From UKL13-2 sp038321965 (GTDB lineage Bacteria > Pseudomonadota > Gammaproteobacteria > Burkholderiales > Usitatibacteraceae): a stretch of 64,000 nucleotides of DNA. Below, piece after piece: positions 17,253-27,027 of the stretch. The position numbers and the translations under genes were made by a program. The number at the start of each line of letters is the position of its first letter. The stretch's first letter is position 1. Location of the stretch: contig JBBQFL010000010.1 in assembly GCA_038321965.1 (NCBI GenBank), forward strand, positions 1-64,000, read 5' to 3'. A model generated the notes under the pieces. The model did not search any database. It was not told the origin of the DNA and worked only from the letters and a program-made list of their open reading frames with translations.

Positions 17253-18065
17253 ATGTCATTTCAAAAATCGCTTTTGAAACTGCTTTCGCCATTGCTTTTC
17301 TGTACCTTTGCCTTTACATCGGGCGCATTCGCGGCCGATTCGCCTTCGCTGGACAAAATCATGGCGGGCGACCATCGCAGCGACACCAACCGCGCACGCG
17401 ACGTCTATCGCCATCCAAAGGAGACGCTCGCTTTCTTCGGCGTAAAACCAGAATCCACAGTGGTTGAAATTTTTCCGGGCGGTGGTTGGTACACGGAGTT
17501 GTTGGCGCCGTATCTGCGAGATGGCGGCCAATACGTGGCTGCGTTTCCGGCACAATCCACAACCGGGCTCAAGAATTTCAAGGAGAAGCTCGCGGCCAAG
17601 CCGACGATCTACGACAAGGTCAGGATCGCGTCGCTGGGTGTGCCGGGTAAGCTGGATATTCGTCCAGATGGTGGCGCCGATTTCGTGTTGACTTTTCGTA
17701 ATGTGCACAACTGGATCGGCGACAACAATGTCGATGCCTTCATGAAGAGCTTTTTTGACGCGCTAAAGCCGGGCGGTGTGCTGGGTGTGGTTGAGCATCG
17801 AGCCAAGCCCGGTTCGAGTCTCAAGATCGGCATCGATACCGGTTACATGACCGAGGAATACGTGGTCGCGCGTGCGCAGATGGCAGGCTTCGTGCTCGAC
17901 GCGAAATCCGAGGTCAATGCCAATCCCAAGGACACCAAAGACTACAAGAAAGGTGTCTGGACATTGCCGCCTACGCTTACTGAAGGCGAAACCGACCGTG
18001 CAAAATATCAGGGCATCGGCGAATCGGATCGGATGACGCTACGGTTTGTGAAGCCGGCGAAGTAG
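17253..18065 (+). CDS. Exported SAM-methyltransferase-like protein
   Basis: A 270-residue protein with a Rossmann methyltransferase fold (VVEIFPGGGWYTELLAPYL as motif I, then FRNVHNW and KPGGVLGVVEHRA as later motifs), similar to the predicted methyltransferases of COG4798. Unusually for a SAM enzyme it has a clear signal peptide (basic start, LLSPLLFCTFAFTSGAFA, cleavage near AFAAD), so the mature protein would be periplasmic, where SAM is not expected. Substrate and activity are unknown. It lies 67 bp after soxA with its own AAGAGA ribosome site and may extend that operon. Confidence 0.8.
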   Translation: MSFQKSLLKLLSPLLFCTFAFTSGAFAADSPSLDKIMAGDHRSDTNRARDVYRHPKETLAFFGVKPESTVVEIFPGGGWYTELLAPYLRDGGQYVAAFPAQSTTGLKNFKEKLAAKPTIYDKVRIASLGVPGKLDIRPDGGADFVLTFRNVHNWIGDNNVDAFMKSFFDALKPGGVLGVVEHRAKPGSSLKIGIDTGYMTEEYVVARAQMAGFVLDAKSEVNANPKDTKDYKKGVWTLPPTLTEGETDRAKYQGIGESDRMTLRFVKPAK

Positions 18066-18254
18066 CAACGATCCCGCGGCTGTGAATCGCCGTTGATCCG
18101 GGCGTGATGACAAGTTGTCATTCACCGCGTGATCGCGACGATTTTGTCGGTCGCGGGAAATCATTCGCAGACTGCCGACGAGTGGCGACCGCCCCACAGA
18201 GGTAGTTCCCTATCGCCTACAACTGCCAGTAGGCGGGTTCCGCACAATGTTGAG

Positions 18255-19346
18255 ATGATCGATACCGACCCCAGGCTTCACAGTCCCGCGCTGCAGCGGT
18301 TGCGTCAGTACGCACAGCTTGCGGCGATTGTGATCGTTATCGTTAGCGCCTATCTGGTGTTACACCCCTTTGTGCCGGCGATCCTGTTTGCAGCCGTGGT
18401 CTGCTCGTCAAGTTGGCCGCTTTATGTGCGGCTTCACAAACTGCTGTGGGGAAACTCCACATTGGCGGCGCTGGTGATGAGCTTCCTGATGGTGGTCCTC
18501 GTGATCGGACCATGTTTACTGTTGGCGCTCAGCCTTACTGATAACGTCACGGTGTTAGTGGAGACCGTCAAGTCTGCTCTCGACGGGGGACCGGTGGAGG
18601 CACCAGTGTGGTTGACGACCGTGCCACTGGTTGGCGAATACGCCTCCCAATACTGGCAGCGCGTTGCAACCTCCGGCGAGAGCCTGGCCGCGCAATCGAA
18701 GGGACTGTTGGAGCCGACCCGCGTATTCGTGGTAGGCGTCGGTAAATTCGTCGGCAATGGGCTGGTGCAGATGACCTTGGCCGTGTTTATCGGTTTCTTT
18801 TTCTATCGCGATGGCAACGCGCTGATGGCGACTGTACGCAAATTTCTTGATCGACTCGCTGGCGACCTCGCGGTTGAGCTTCTGGCGACAACGCAAAACA
18901 CCGTGACCGGTGTGGTGCAAGGCATCTTTGGCACGGCACTCGCGCAGGCGCTGGTCGCGGTCGTCGGCTTCCTTATTGCTGGCGTACCTGCAGCATGGCT
19001 ATTGGGTATTGGTACGTTCTTTTTGTCACTAATCCCGGTCGGCCCACCGTTGTTGTGGGGCGGTGCCTCAGTATGGCTGTTGATGCATGGCGAAACCGGC
19101 TGGGCGATTTTCATGGCGCTCTGGGGATTGCTTGTGATCAGCACGATAGACAATGTCGTCAAGCCCTATCTGATCAGTCGCGCCAGCAAACTGCCGATAC
19201 TGATGATTGTTCTCGGCGTATTCGGCGGCGTGATTGCATTCGGCTTCATCGGTGTCTTCATTGGCCCGCCTGTTTTGGCAGTCGGACTGACGTTGTTGCA
19301 ATTGTGGATCGACCGACCGGCTGAACCCGAAACAGCGCGACCTTGA
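18255..19346 (+). CDS. AI-2E family transporter (PerM-like)
   Basis: A 363-residue inner-membrane protein with about seven to eight membrane helices: a pair at 18-60 (AAIVIVIVSAYLVLHPFVPA), one near 75, then a soluble insert (about 100-160), and a C-terminal set ending with GFIGVFIGPPVLAVG, the family signature. Relatives export autoinducer-2 or act as Na+/H+ antiporters; the substrate here is unknown. The ATG at 18255 gives the standard N-terminus, although the frame is open upstream and the ribosome site is weak. No operon partner is obvious. Confidence 0.88.
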   Translation: MIDTDPRLHSPALQRLRQYAQLAAIVIVIVSAYLVLHPFVPAILFAAVVCSSSWPLYVRLHKLLWGNSTLAALVMSFLMVVLVIGPCLLLALSLTDNVTVLVETVKSALDGGPVEAPVWLTTVPLVGEYASQYWQRVATSGESLAAQSKGLLEPTRVFVVGVGKFVGNGLVQMTLAVFIGFFFYRDGNALMATVRKFLDRLAGDLAVELLATTQNTVTGVVQGIFGTALAQALVAVVGFLIAGVPAAWLLGIGTFFLSLIPVGPPLLWGGASVWLLMHGETGWAIFMALWGLLVISTIDNVVKPYLISRASKLPILMIVLGVFGGVIAFGFIGVFIGPPVLAVGLTLLQLWIDRPAEPETARP

Positions 19347-19457
19347 ATCGCTTTCGGACGAAAGTGGGCGGCGTATTCAGCGCGACCGAATTGCCCTACA
19401 ATCATAGGGCACGAACGCGCTCCAAGCCAAACAAGAATTAGTGGAATCGACCAGCAT

Positions 19458-21071
19458 ATGGCCCAACATACGACGCTTGAAAACCGCATTGCGGCGCTGG
19501 AAAGCCGTTGGAAAGAGTATCTCGAACGCGGGTCATTTGAGCATTTTGTAGAGTTCGCGCTTGCCCTCAACAGCCTGACCGAGCAATTCGCACGCCTGAA
19601 GCTGCCGGGCCTGGTGCGACTCTGCGAAGGGCTGGAAAACACGGCGCTGGCGCTGTTCGGCGACCAGTCCACGCATCCGATGTCAAAACACGATGCGAAT
19701 ACGCTGAATCGTCAGCTGGAAATACTCATACAGACGGTACATATGGCGCAGCCGCGCCAACATGGAGAACGGCGTGACGAGGCGGAGAACGAAGAGGCCC
19801 TGCCAGATAGCGAATGGATCAAGCCGCGGCAGGTTTGTGTCATCGCAGAGCGTGAGCATCCCTGGGTGGCGAGCCTGATCGAACAGTTCGGGTTCTTTGG
19901 TTTTACCATGACATCCTTTGCGTGGGACGATGCGCCCTCGCAAATGGAATCGCCACTGGTCATCCTGTTCATTCCGCCTGCAGGCGGCTATGAGGCTCTG
20001 GAGATCCAGCGCGTTGCCCAGCTTCGCGATGTTCATGCGGCCAGTCAGCTATTCTGTCTTTCGGTCCCGAAATCACTCGGCATCATCGTGCAGTTACTTC
20101 GCGCGGGTGCCGATGTCACGATTCAGCCGGATCAGGAAATCACCACCGTTCTCGCCCGCGTGCTCGACCTGGTGCAGTCCCGCGAGCAGGAGCAGGCAAG
20201 GGTGTTGTTGGTCGAGGATTCGCCGACCGCAACGGCGGTGATCACCCGTGCGTTACGCGAAAACGGCATTGGCAGCCATTCGATTACCAATCCGCAGCAG
20301 TTGCTTGGCGCGGTCGAGGTTTACCGTCCCGATCTGGTTCTCATGGATATGTACATGCCCCACTGTACTGGTGTTGAGGCGACCCGCGTGCTGCGCCAAC
20401 TTACCGCGTACCAGTCCCTGCCAGTGGTGTATTTGTCCAGCGAAAACGACCTGGCGATGCAGATCGATGCATTGCGTCTTGGCGGTGACCAGTTTCTGAC
20501 CAAGCCGTGCAACCCGCTGCTGCTTGCCGCGACCGTCAAGACCAAGATCGAGCGCTATCGCGAGATGCAACGCTCCAGTCAGCACGATAGCCTCACCGGC
20601 CTGCTCAACCATTCGGCAGCCAAGACCAGACTTTCGCAACTGATTCATGCGATGAATCCGGCGCGCGATCAACTTTGTGTGGCGATGGTGGATATCGATC
20701 ATTTCAAGTCGATCAACGACAGTTTCGGACATCCAGTAGGCGACCAGGTGATTCGCAGCCTGGCCTGGCTGCTTAAAGGGCGGCTCCGTACCAGCGATAT
20801 CGTCGGCCGCTACGGTGGCGAGGAGTTTTTGCTGGTGTTGCGCGATTCATCCATGGCGGCGTCGGTCGCTGTGCTTGACCGCATACGGCGGGATTTCTCG
20901 CAGATGCCACATGCGCACTCTGGCGGCACTTTGCGGGCGACATTCAGCGCCGGCATTGCCACCTTTCCGCTTTATGCCGGCGCCAGCGAAATCACCAAGG
21001 CAGCAGACGACGCACTGATGGAAGCCAAACGTAATGGACGCAATCGCATCGAGCGGGCGCTCGAAGGATGA
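19458..21071 (+). CDS. Receiver-GGDEF diguanylate cyclase
   Basis: A 537-residue cytoplasmic signalling protein. Residues 1-100 are helical, possibly an Hpt- or FimV-like module. Residues 125-245 look like a degenerate receiver domain. Residues about 248-365 are a full receiver (VLLVEDSP at the start, phospho-acceptor Asp297 in LVLMDMYMP, Lys in FLTKPCNP). Residues 378-535 are a GGDEF domain with the active GGEEF at 453-457, which makes cyclic di-GMP; the inhibitory RxxD site is not obvious. Phosphorylation of Asp297 by an unlinked kinase presumably activates it. No kinase gene is adjacent. Confidence 0.92.
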   Translation: MAQHTTLENRIAALESRWKEYLERGSFEHFVEFALALNSLTEQFARLKLPGLVRLCEGLENTALALFGDQSTHPMSKHDANTLNRQLEILIQTVHMAQPRQHGERRDEAENEEALPDSEWIKPRQVCVIAEREHPWVASLIEQFGFFGFTMTSFAWDDAPSQMESPLVILFIPPAGGYEALEIQRVAQLRDVHAASQLFCLSVPKSLGIIVQLLRAGADVTIQPDQEITTVLARVLDLVQSREQEQARVLLVEDSPTATAVITRALRENGIGSHSITNPQQLLGAVEVYRPDLVLMDMYMPHCTGVEATRVLRQLTAYQSLPVVYLSSENDLAMQIDALRLGGDQFLTKPCNPLLLAATVKTKIERYREMQRSSQHDSLTGLLNHSAAKTRLSQLIHAMNPARDQLCVAMVDIDHFKSINDSFGHPVGDQVIRSLAWLLKGRLRTSDIVGRYGGEEFLLVLRDSSMAASVAVLDRIRRDFSQMPHAHSGGTLRATFSAGIATFPLYAGASEITKAADDALMEAKRNGRNRIERALEG

Positions 21072-21112
21072 CGCCCTCCGGCGCGCTTCTGGCTTTCGTC
21101 CAATAGCTTTGC

Positions 21113-21820
21113 TTAGAACCGGTCGCCGGGTGGCAAGTACCGCCATTGTTGCTGAGGCAGTTTTGCCATCGCCACCTTGCCGATGCGGATGCGTTTCATC
21201 GACCGTACCGCCAACCCGACGCTTTGGCACACGTGGGGGATCTGACCAGGCTGTGCGCCCTTCACTGCGAATCGCAACCGCGTTTCACTCTGCCAACTCA
21301 CCTTGGCCGGCGGCAACAGGCGAGCATTAAAACTCAGGCCGTGGTTCAGTTGCTTCAGTCCATGTGGACCGAGTTTTCCATCTACCTCAACGATGTATTC
21401 CTGTTCGACCGTTGCTGCGTCATCGACGAGTTTTCGCAATACGCGCCAGTCCTGGGTGTAGACCTGCAGTCCGCCGGATCCCGGCTGCAACGGTACAGTG
21501 GCTTTCAAGTTGGAAAAATGCCGTTTTAGTGGGCGAATGCCTGACGCCTCATCGGCGACGCGATTTTCAAAACTGATCGGCGGGATTGCGGCGACCATGT
21601 CGCTCGGGGCCTGGTGATAAAGGAGGGTCACAAGCTCAATTGGGCCAATCTTCGCATCCGCATGCAGTTTGATTTCCTGCTGCACAACACGGAATTGCGG
21701 TTCGAGCACGACCTTGCCATCGACGCTGACCCAACCGCTTTCAATGTAGATCTCGGCTTCGCGGCGGGAACACGAAACCATTTCAGCAAGTCGTTTTGCG
21801 AGGCGCACGGGCTCCGACAT
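21113..21820 (-). CDS. RsuA/RluF-family pseudouridine synthase homologue lacking the catalytic Asp
   Basis: A 235-residue protein with an N-terminal S4 RNA-binding domain (RLAKRLAEMVSCSRREAEIY, residues 6-25) and a pseudouridine synthase fold. Active enzymes carry GRLDxxTxGL, with Asp as nucleophile. Here the aligned stretch is VPLQPGSGGL (109-118), followed by the expected YTQDWR, so Gln112 stands where Asp should be. The rest of the fold seems intact. It could be an RNA-binding protein without isomerase activity or use another residue. I believe similar sequences exist in Burkholderiales, so this is probably not a recent mutation. It stands alone, convergent with the GGDEF gene. Confidence 0.82.
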   Translation of the reverse strand: MSEPVRLAKRLAEMVSCSRREAEIYIESGWVSVDGKVVLEPQFRVVQQEIKLHADAKIGPIELVTLLYHQAPSDMVAAIPPISFENRVADEASGIRPLKRHFSNLKATVPLQPGSGGLQVYTQDWRVLRKLVDDAATVEQEYIVEVDGKLGPHGLKQLNHGLSFNARLLPPAKVSWQSETRLRFAVKGAQPGQIPHVCQSVGLAVRSMKRIRIGKVAMAKLPQQQWRYLPPGDRF

Positions 21821-21958
21821 GATTTCCTATCCAGGATGAATGACGCCTATTGTAGGCACGCTGATGGTCGCCACGCACGACAAACTGTCGTCGCGCAGCA
21901 CTCGATTGGACAACCGGGTAGAGTTTCGCTCATTCTGCCGCCAATCAAACGTTGCCTT

Positions 21959-22198
21959 ATGAACCAATCAGCAAAGCCGTCCAAACTGGATGGCATCACC
22001 CTTGAAATGATCGTCACCCGGCTTTCGGAAACCATCGGCTGGGATGCGATGAGTGCGGCAGTCCCGGTGCGCTGCTTCACCCACGATCCAAGCATCAAGT
22101 CCAGCCTGAAATTTTTGCGGCGGACCCCGTGGGCACGCGGGAGAGTTGAGCAGTTGTATCTGGAAATCGATCAGCGGGATGCGGATCAATCTTATTGA
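21959..22198 (+). CDS. VF530-family DNA-binding protein (DUF2132)
   Basis: A 79-residue protein matching the VF530/DUF2132 family throughout: LDGITLEMIVTRLSETIGWD, then CFTHDPSIKSSLKFLRRTPW and ARGRVEQLYL. The family is small, helical and reported to bind DNA; its cellular role is not settled. The frame is open far upstream, but the ATG at 21959 matches the family start. It is divergent from the pseudouridine synthase homologue (138 bp between starts). Confidence 0.88.
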   Translation: MNQSAKPSKLDGITLEMIVTRLSETIGWDAMSAAVPVRCFTHDPSIKSSLKFLRRTPWARGRVEQLYLEIDQRDADQSY

Positions 22199-22350
22199 TC
22201 AGCGAGATAAAACAAGCAATGGTGCGCCTTTCAGAGCAGAATTGCCCGTGTCACCGCGCCAGTGCTGGAGTTTGATGACTGAACCGGCTGTCTTCACATC
22301 GCGATTGAATAATGCAGGTGACGACGCGTCAGGCGATCTGGCTTGTATTG

Positions 22351-23262
22351 CTACGATGCCGTCAAGAAGCGCAAGCCAGTCATTTCTTCCGACATGGACC
22401 ACAATCGTGTGGCCGCCGCCTCATCATGAGATCCGCGGTTGGAGCGGACCTTGACGGGTGCGCCGCGCATTTCGCGCAGTGAACGCGGGCCGCAGTAGTT
22501 GCCCCCGACGATATCGTCACCCAGCGCGGCGTAGAGTATCGGCAACGCCCCCGCCTCCGCGGACTGGAAAACCACCGACAAGAGCGGCGTAAACAAGCGA
22601 GCCAGCGCAGGTAGATTCTGAAAAAGATTGGTCGAGGAGACACCCGGATGCGCGGCAACCGAAATGGCCGATGCGCCGGCCAGGTACAGGCGCCGTTGCA
22701 ACTCATAGGCGAACATCAGGCAGGCGAGTTTGCTTTGACCGTAAGCCTGGCGGCTGTCGTAGCCCTGCGTGAAATTGATATCGTCGAAGTGGATGCCGCT
22801 CCAGCGATGCGCGAGGCTGCTTAAGCTGACCACGCGCGCTCCCGCGACGTTGACGATCAACGGAAATAGCAAACCCGTCAGCGCAAAGTGGCCCAGATAG
22901 TTGGCGGCAAACTGGCTCTCAACGTCATTCTCGCTCAGCGCGTAGGTTGGCATCATGATGCCGGCGTTGTTGATGAGCAAATCCAGCCTTTGATGATTCA
23001 TAGCATAGGCCGCCGCAAATTTGCGCACCGACGACAGGCTCAACAAGTCCAGTGGCATGCATTCGACGTTTGCGCGCGGGAATCGGGCGAGCATGCAGGA
23101 TTTGGCTTCAGTCGCCTTGCGCATATTCCGACACGCCAACACCACTGTGCAGCCCTTACCGGCGAGCGTCAGTGCTGTTTCATAACCCAGGCCGATGTTC
23201 GCACCGGTGACAATGGCGATTCGGCCTGCCTGGTCAGGGACTTGTTCCAATCGCCACGTCAT
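22351..23262 (-). CDS. Short-chain dehydrogenase/reductase
   Basis: A 303-residue NAD(P)-dependent oxidoreductase of the SDR superfamily, closest by pattern to retinol dehydrogenase/WW-domain oxidoreductase-like members. The cofactor motif is TGANIGLG (19-26), the NNAG motif is LLINNAGIMM (about 95-104), and the catalytic set is Ser (VVSLSSLAH) with Tyr and Lys in YGQSK. Substrate unknown. No signal peptide. Its 5' side faces the membrane protein gene at 23485; no operon partner. Confidence 0.88.
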   Translation of the reverse strand: MTWRLEQVPDQAGRIAIVTGANIGLGYETALTLAGKGCTVVLACRNMRKATEAKSCMLARFPRANVECMPLDLLSLSSVRKFAAAYAMNHQRLDLLINNAGIMMPTYALSENDVESQFAANYLGHFALTGLLFPLIVNVAGARVVSLSSLAHRWSGIHFDDINFTQGYDSRQAYGQSKLACLMFAYELQRRLYLAGASAISVAAHPGVSSTNLFQNLPALARLFTPLLSVVFQSAEAGALPILYAALGDDIVGGNYCGPRSLREMRGAPVKVRSNRGSHDEAAATRLWSMSEEMTGLRFLTAS

Positions 23263-23484
23263 TGTGTACTCCTCATGAAGACTGCGGAAGTCGGGTGAGA
23301 CTCAATATCGCCATAGCTGGCTGCCTGCTTTTGATGATGCACTTGTTCAAGTCGTCCCGCGCAACTTGCAGACGTTTCATCTGACGCTGTACAGGCCAAC
23401 GTTCTTGACTTCGCTTCACAATGCGGTTATCTGTTGTTAGCGGGAATATGTGGAATAGTTTTTTAGATAACAGGAAAGACTCAG

Positions 23485-24018
23485 ATGGCGCATTTGGTAT
23501 CGCATTCCTTTATTGCACGGGAGATGTCCGGGGAAATTTATCCGGGTAAGGGCGGATGGTCCAAGTCGACCGCCAATTTGCTCGAGCGACTCGACGTTAT
23601 CGGTCCGCGCATTACGATTCGCAGGCGCGACGGCACGGTCGATGAATTGGAGCAGGGGCGGTTCAATTGTATTTCCTATCGCACAGGGTCGGGCCGACGC
23701 CTGTTCGTTATCAAATACGGTGACGACAGTTCCACACGTTTTTTGGAGGTAGAGGACGTGCTACCGCCGGCAGACTGGGACGCCATCGCCGAGGCATTGA
23801 AGGCAGTGCCATCCGGTATCGACGTCAAACATTTATGTGCAGGCACCGCCGTCATCCTTGGCTGGTTTGCAGCGGCGATCACAACAGGAATCATCGGCTA
23901 CATATTCGAGCTGCCACCAGAGATGACCGTATTGTGGTCGCCGCTTTCGTTGGGACTAATGGCGGCCTGGATCGCAGGCCTCTGGGTTGCTCTCAAACAC
24001 AGCAAGTTGTGGGGCTGA
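23485..24018 (+). CDS. Membrane protein of unknown function
   Basis: A 177-residue protein with a soluble N-terminal part of about 110 residues (rich in strands: RITIRRRDGTVDELEQG, LFVIKYGDD) and two C-terminal membrane helices (AVILGWFAAAITTGIIGYIF and SPLSLGLMAAWIAGLWVAL). I recognise no family. AGGAAAG lies 10 nt before the ATG. Downstream lies the M13 peptidase remnant. Confidence 0.65.
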   Translation: MAHLVSHSFIAREMSGEIYPGKGGWSKSTANLLERLDVIGPRITIRRRDGTVDELEQGRFNCISYRTGSGRRLFVIKYGDDSSTRFLEVEDVLPPADWDAIAEALKAVPSGIDVKHLCAGTAVILGWFAAAITTGIIGYIFELPPEMTVLWSPLSLGLMAAWIAGLWVALKHSKLWG

Positions 24019-24160
24019 ACCGGGGTAAGAATCTGCACTAGGCATCAGCCCGCCAGTGTTATGCACTTCGCGGGCTGTAAACAATCTGATACAGATAGTG
24101 CCAGCCGTTTTTGATAGTATTTCTGCCGCCCCATCCTGCCTGTTTCCCGGGGCCATTCAA

Positions 24161-24540
24161 TTGTCAAAAAGTCTTGTCTTACAAACGATACTTTGCCTGT
24201 CAGTCGCTTGCAATTTCGCCCAGGCCGCGGACCGGCCGGCGACTTCGTTCCCGTACACCCCGGCCTCGACGTGAACGCGATGGACAAGATCGCGAACCCA
24301 TGTGAGGACTTTTACCAGTACACCTGTGGTGGCTGGATGAAAAACAATCCGAATCCTGCCGACCAGCCGCGCTGGAGCGTCTACGGCAAGCTCACGCAGG
24401 ACAACCAACGCTATCTCTGGGGCATCCTCGATACGCTGCCGAAAAACCCCACGGGACGTAATCCACGGCAGCAGCAGATCGGCGACTACTTTGCTGCCTG
24501 CATGGATGAAGGCGCTGTCGAAACGCTCGGCGCAAAGTGA
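24161..24540 (+). pseudogene. M13-family metallopeptidase remnant (frameshifted, truncated)
   Basis: Two frames together give the N-terminus of a PepO/neprilysin-type (M13) exported peptidase. From TTG 24161 a signal peptide is read (LQTILCLSVACNFAQA) up to about 24274; then, in another frame, the family hallmark ANPCEDFYQYTCGGWMKNN and QPRWSVYGKLTQDNQ up to TGA at 24538-24540. A frameshift near 24270 joins them. The remaining 500 or more residues, with the HExxH zinc site, are missing. It sits directly before the OPT peptide transporter gene. Confidence 0.8.
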
Positions 24541-24778
24541 TCGTCGCTGCATAGTGTCCAGTAGGCTAGCGCTTGCAAGTCGATAGCTTATCAATATGGA
24601 CTAGCGACGTTTTGTTTGAAATTTCGCACGACGTGCAACGGAATTGTTGTCATTTCGAAGCGAGACGTTGTATCTACGTACCCTCGTATCGTCGTACCCC
24701 GCACGTGCATGCTGGGATATAGTGCAGCCAGTTCTCGGTCTTCCCGCAAAAACTCCCATCTCTTCGAACCCACATCCC

Positions 24779-27019
24779 ATGTCCACCACCTTCCAAACCT
24801 ACATCCCCGAAAAAACCGCGCTACCTGAATTCTCTCTACGCGCAGTCGTCTTAGGTTCGCTGCTAGGCATCGTTTTCGGCGCCTCTTCGCTCTATCTGGT
24901 ACTGAAGGTTGGTCTGACCGTCAGCGCCTCGATCCCGGTCGCGGTGATTTCGATTACGCTGTTTCGCCTCTGGGCCAAGATGGGTTTCCGGGATGCGTCC
25001 ATCCTTGAAAACAATATCGTGCAGACAGCGGGCTCGGCGGGTGAGTCGCTGGCGTTTGGGTTGGGCGTCACGATGCCGGCGATCCTTATCTTGGGGTTCG
25101 ATCTGGAATTGACGCGGGTGTTTCTGGTCGCGGCACTTGGTGGTGTGCTGGGCATTCTCATGATGATCCCGCTGCGCCGCGCGCTCATCGTCGAGCAGCA
25201 CGGCGTGTTGAAATACCCTGAAGGCTCGGCTTGTGCGGAAGTGCTCAAGGCGGGTGCCGACGCTGCCTCGCGTGCAGAGGCTAAGGTGACGGCGATGGCC
25301 GGTGCGGGCATCAGCGCAGTCACCATCTTTGCAGGCTTCGCCATCGGGCTCGTTTATAAGGTTTCCAACATTGCGTTCAAAGGTTGGAAGGATGTGCCCG
25401 AGAAAGTATTTGGTGCGCCAATGAAGTCAGGATCCGTCGCGGTCGAGGTTTCGCCAGAACTGCTGGGAGTCGGTTACATCATCGGTCCGCGCATTGCTTC
25501 TATCATGTGCGCGGGTGGTGTGTTGACGTATCTCGTCCTGATCCCGTTGATCAAGTTTTTCGGCGATGGCCTTACTGCGCCGCTGGCACCGGGCGCGGTG
25601 TTGATTAGTGCAATGGAACCCGGGCAGATTCGCGGCGCGTACGTGTTGTACATCGGCGCGGGTGCCGTTGCCGCTGGCGGTGTGATCAGTCTGTTTCGTG
25701 CGCTGCCGATGATCTGGCGCGGCTTGAAGCAGGGACTACAGGATTACCGCGTGAAGGGTGATGCGGCATCAACCCTGCGCACGCAAAGCGACATTCCGCT
25801 GAAGTGGGTGGGTATCGGCGTCGTCGTGCTGATGGCAGGGATTACGCTGGCGCCTTCGCTGCATGTAAACCTGATCGGCGCGTTCCTCATCGTATTGTTC
25901 GGCTTTCTGTTTGTCACCGTGTCGTCCCGCCTCACCGGCGAGATCGGCTCATCATCCAACCCGATTTCCGGCATGACCGTGGCGACCTTGCTGCTCACTT
26001 GTCTGATCTTTTTGTTGCTCGGCTGGACCGGTGGTACCTACTACGTGACGGCGCTGTCGGTGGGCGCCATCGTCTGCATCGCGGCATCAAACGGCGGCTC
26101 CACGTCGCAGGACTTGAAAACAGGCTATCTGGTCGGCGCGACACCGCGTTTTCAGCAGTACGCCATCATGATCGGCTCGCTGGCCTCGGCGGTATTGCTA
26201 GGGCCAATCTTGCTTGGTCTCAATCAGGCGGCGACAGTTTACGTTCCTGTGGAAAAAATCGCGCCCGGCCTGCGCACGGAAGCGCAACCGCTGGTGGTAC
26301 GCACGCAGCTTGAAGGGCCGCAAGCTGCGACTGACAACAAGACCTACCGCGTCTGGCACAAGACCGGCAACCTCGGTGGCCCCGAAGGGCAGTATCTGGT
26401 GGATGACAATGGCGCGGCTGTCTACTTTGTCGATCCGGGCATCAACGGGTCGCACGCAGAACGTCCCGATGGCACCAAGGTCCGCAAGTACGATGCGCCG
26501 AAGGCGACGCTGATGTCATACATCATCAAGGGCATTCTCGACAGCAAGCTGCCATGGGAACTGGTGCTGTTCGGTGTGATGATTTCGCTGGTGCTGGAAA
26601 TGGCAGGGATACCTTCGTTGGCGTTTGCCGTGGGTGTGTATTTGCCGCTGTCGTCGTCCACACCAATTTTTATCGGCGGGCTGGTGCGTTGGCTGATCGA
26701 CCGTAAGGAAGGCAAAAAGGCGGCAAATAAGCATATGAGCGAAGTCGAGCTCTGTGCGCAATCAGACAAGGGCCCGGGGGTGCTGATGGCATCCGGTTTC
26801 ATCGCGGGCGGGGCGATCGCGGGGATCTTCATTGCCTTGTCAGCGGGGGTGTTTGTGGAACTGGATAACTGGTTCAACGACTGGTCGACGAAGAGCAATC
26901 CATTCTTCCAGGGGCCTTATTCGGATGCGTTGTCGATGCTGCCATTTGCGGTGTTGGTGGTGCTGTTGTATTTAGCGGCGCGGGGGAGGGTGTTTTCAGG
27001 TGGGGGGAAGGTGGTCTGA
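24779..27019 (+). CDS. OPT-family oligopeptide transporter
   Basis: A 746-residue inner-membrane transporter with about 14-16 membrane helices. The N-terminal LPEFSLRAVVLGSLLGIVFG and the following NIVQTAGSAGESLAFG are family hallmarks, and GTYYVTALSVGAIVCIAASNGG with STSQDLKTGYLVGATP (about 430-465) is the central conserved region. Prokaryotic OPT proteins are thought to import peptides or metal chelates. A soluble loop lies at about 500-580. The ATG at 24779 gives the standard start; the open frame upstream to 24644 lacks family similarity. Confidence 0.92.
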   Translation: MSTTFQTYIPEKTALPEFSLRAVVLGSLLGIVFGASSLYLVLKVGLTVSASIPVAVISITLFRLWAKMGFRDASILENNIVQTAGSAGESLAFGLGVTMPAILILGFDLELTRVFLVAALGGVLGILMMIPLRRALIVEQHGVLKYPEGSACAEVLKAGADAASRAEAKVTAMAGAGISAVTIFAGFAIGLVYKVSNIAFKGWKDVPEKVFGAPMKSGSVAVEVSPELLGVGYIIGPRIASIMCAGGVLTYLVLIPLIKFFGDGLTAPLAPGAVLISAMEPGQIRGAYVLYIGAGAVAAGGVISLFRALPMIWRGLKQGLQDYRVKGDAASTLRTQSDIPLKWVGIGVVVLMAGITLAPSLHVNLIGAFLIVLFGFLFVTVSSRLTGEIGSSSNPISGMTVATLLLTCLIFLLLGWTGGTYYVTALSVGAIVCIAASNGGSTSQDLKTGYLVGATPRFQQYAIMIGSLASAVLLGPILLGLNQAATVYVPVEKIAPGLRTEAQPLVVRTQLEGPQAATDNKTYRVWHKTGNLGGPEGQYLVDDNGAAVYFVDPGINGSHAERPDGTKVRKYDAPKATLMSYIIKGILDSKLPWELVLFGVMISLVLEMAGIPSLAFAVGVYLPLSSSTPIFIGGLVRWLIDRKEGKKAANKHMSEVELCAQSDKGPGVLMASGFIAGGAIAGIFIALSAGVFVELDNWFNDWSTKSNPFFQGPYSDALSMLPFAVLVVLLYLAARGRVFSGGGKVV

Positions 27020-27027
27020 TTGATTAT

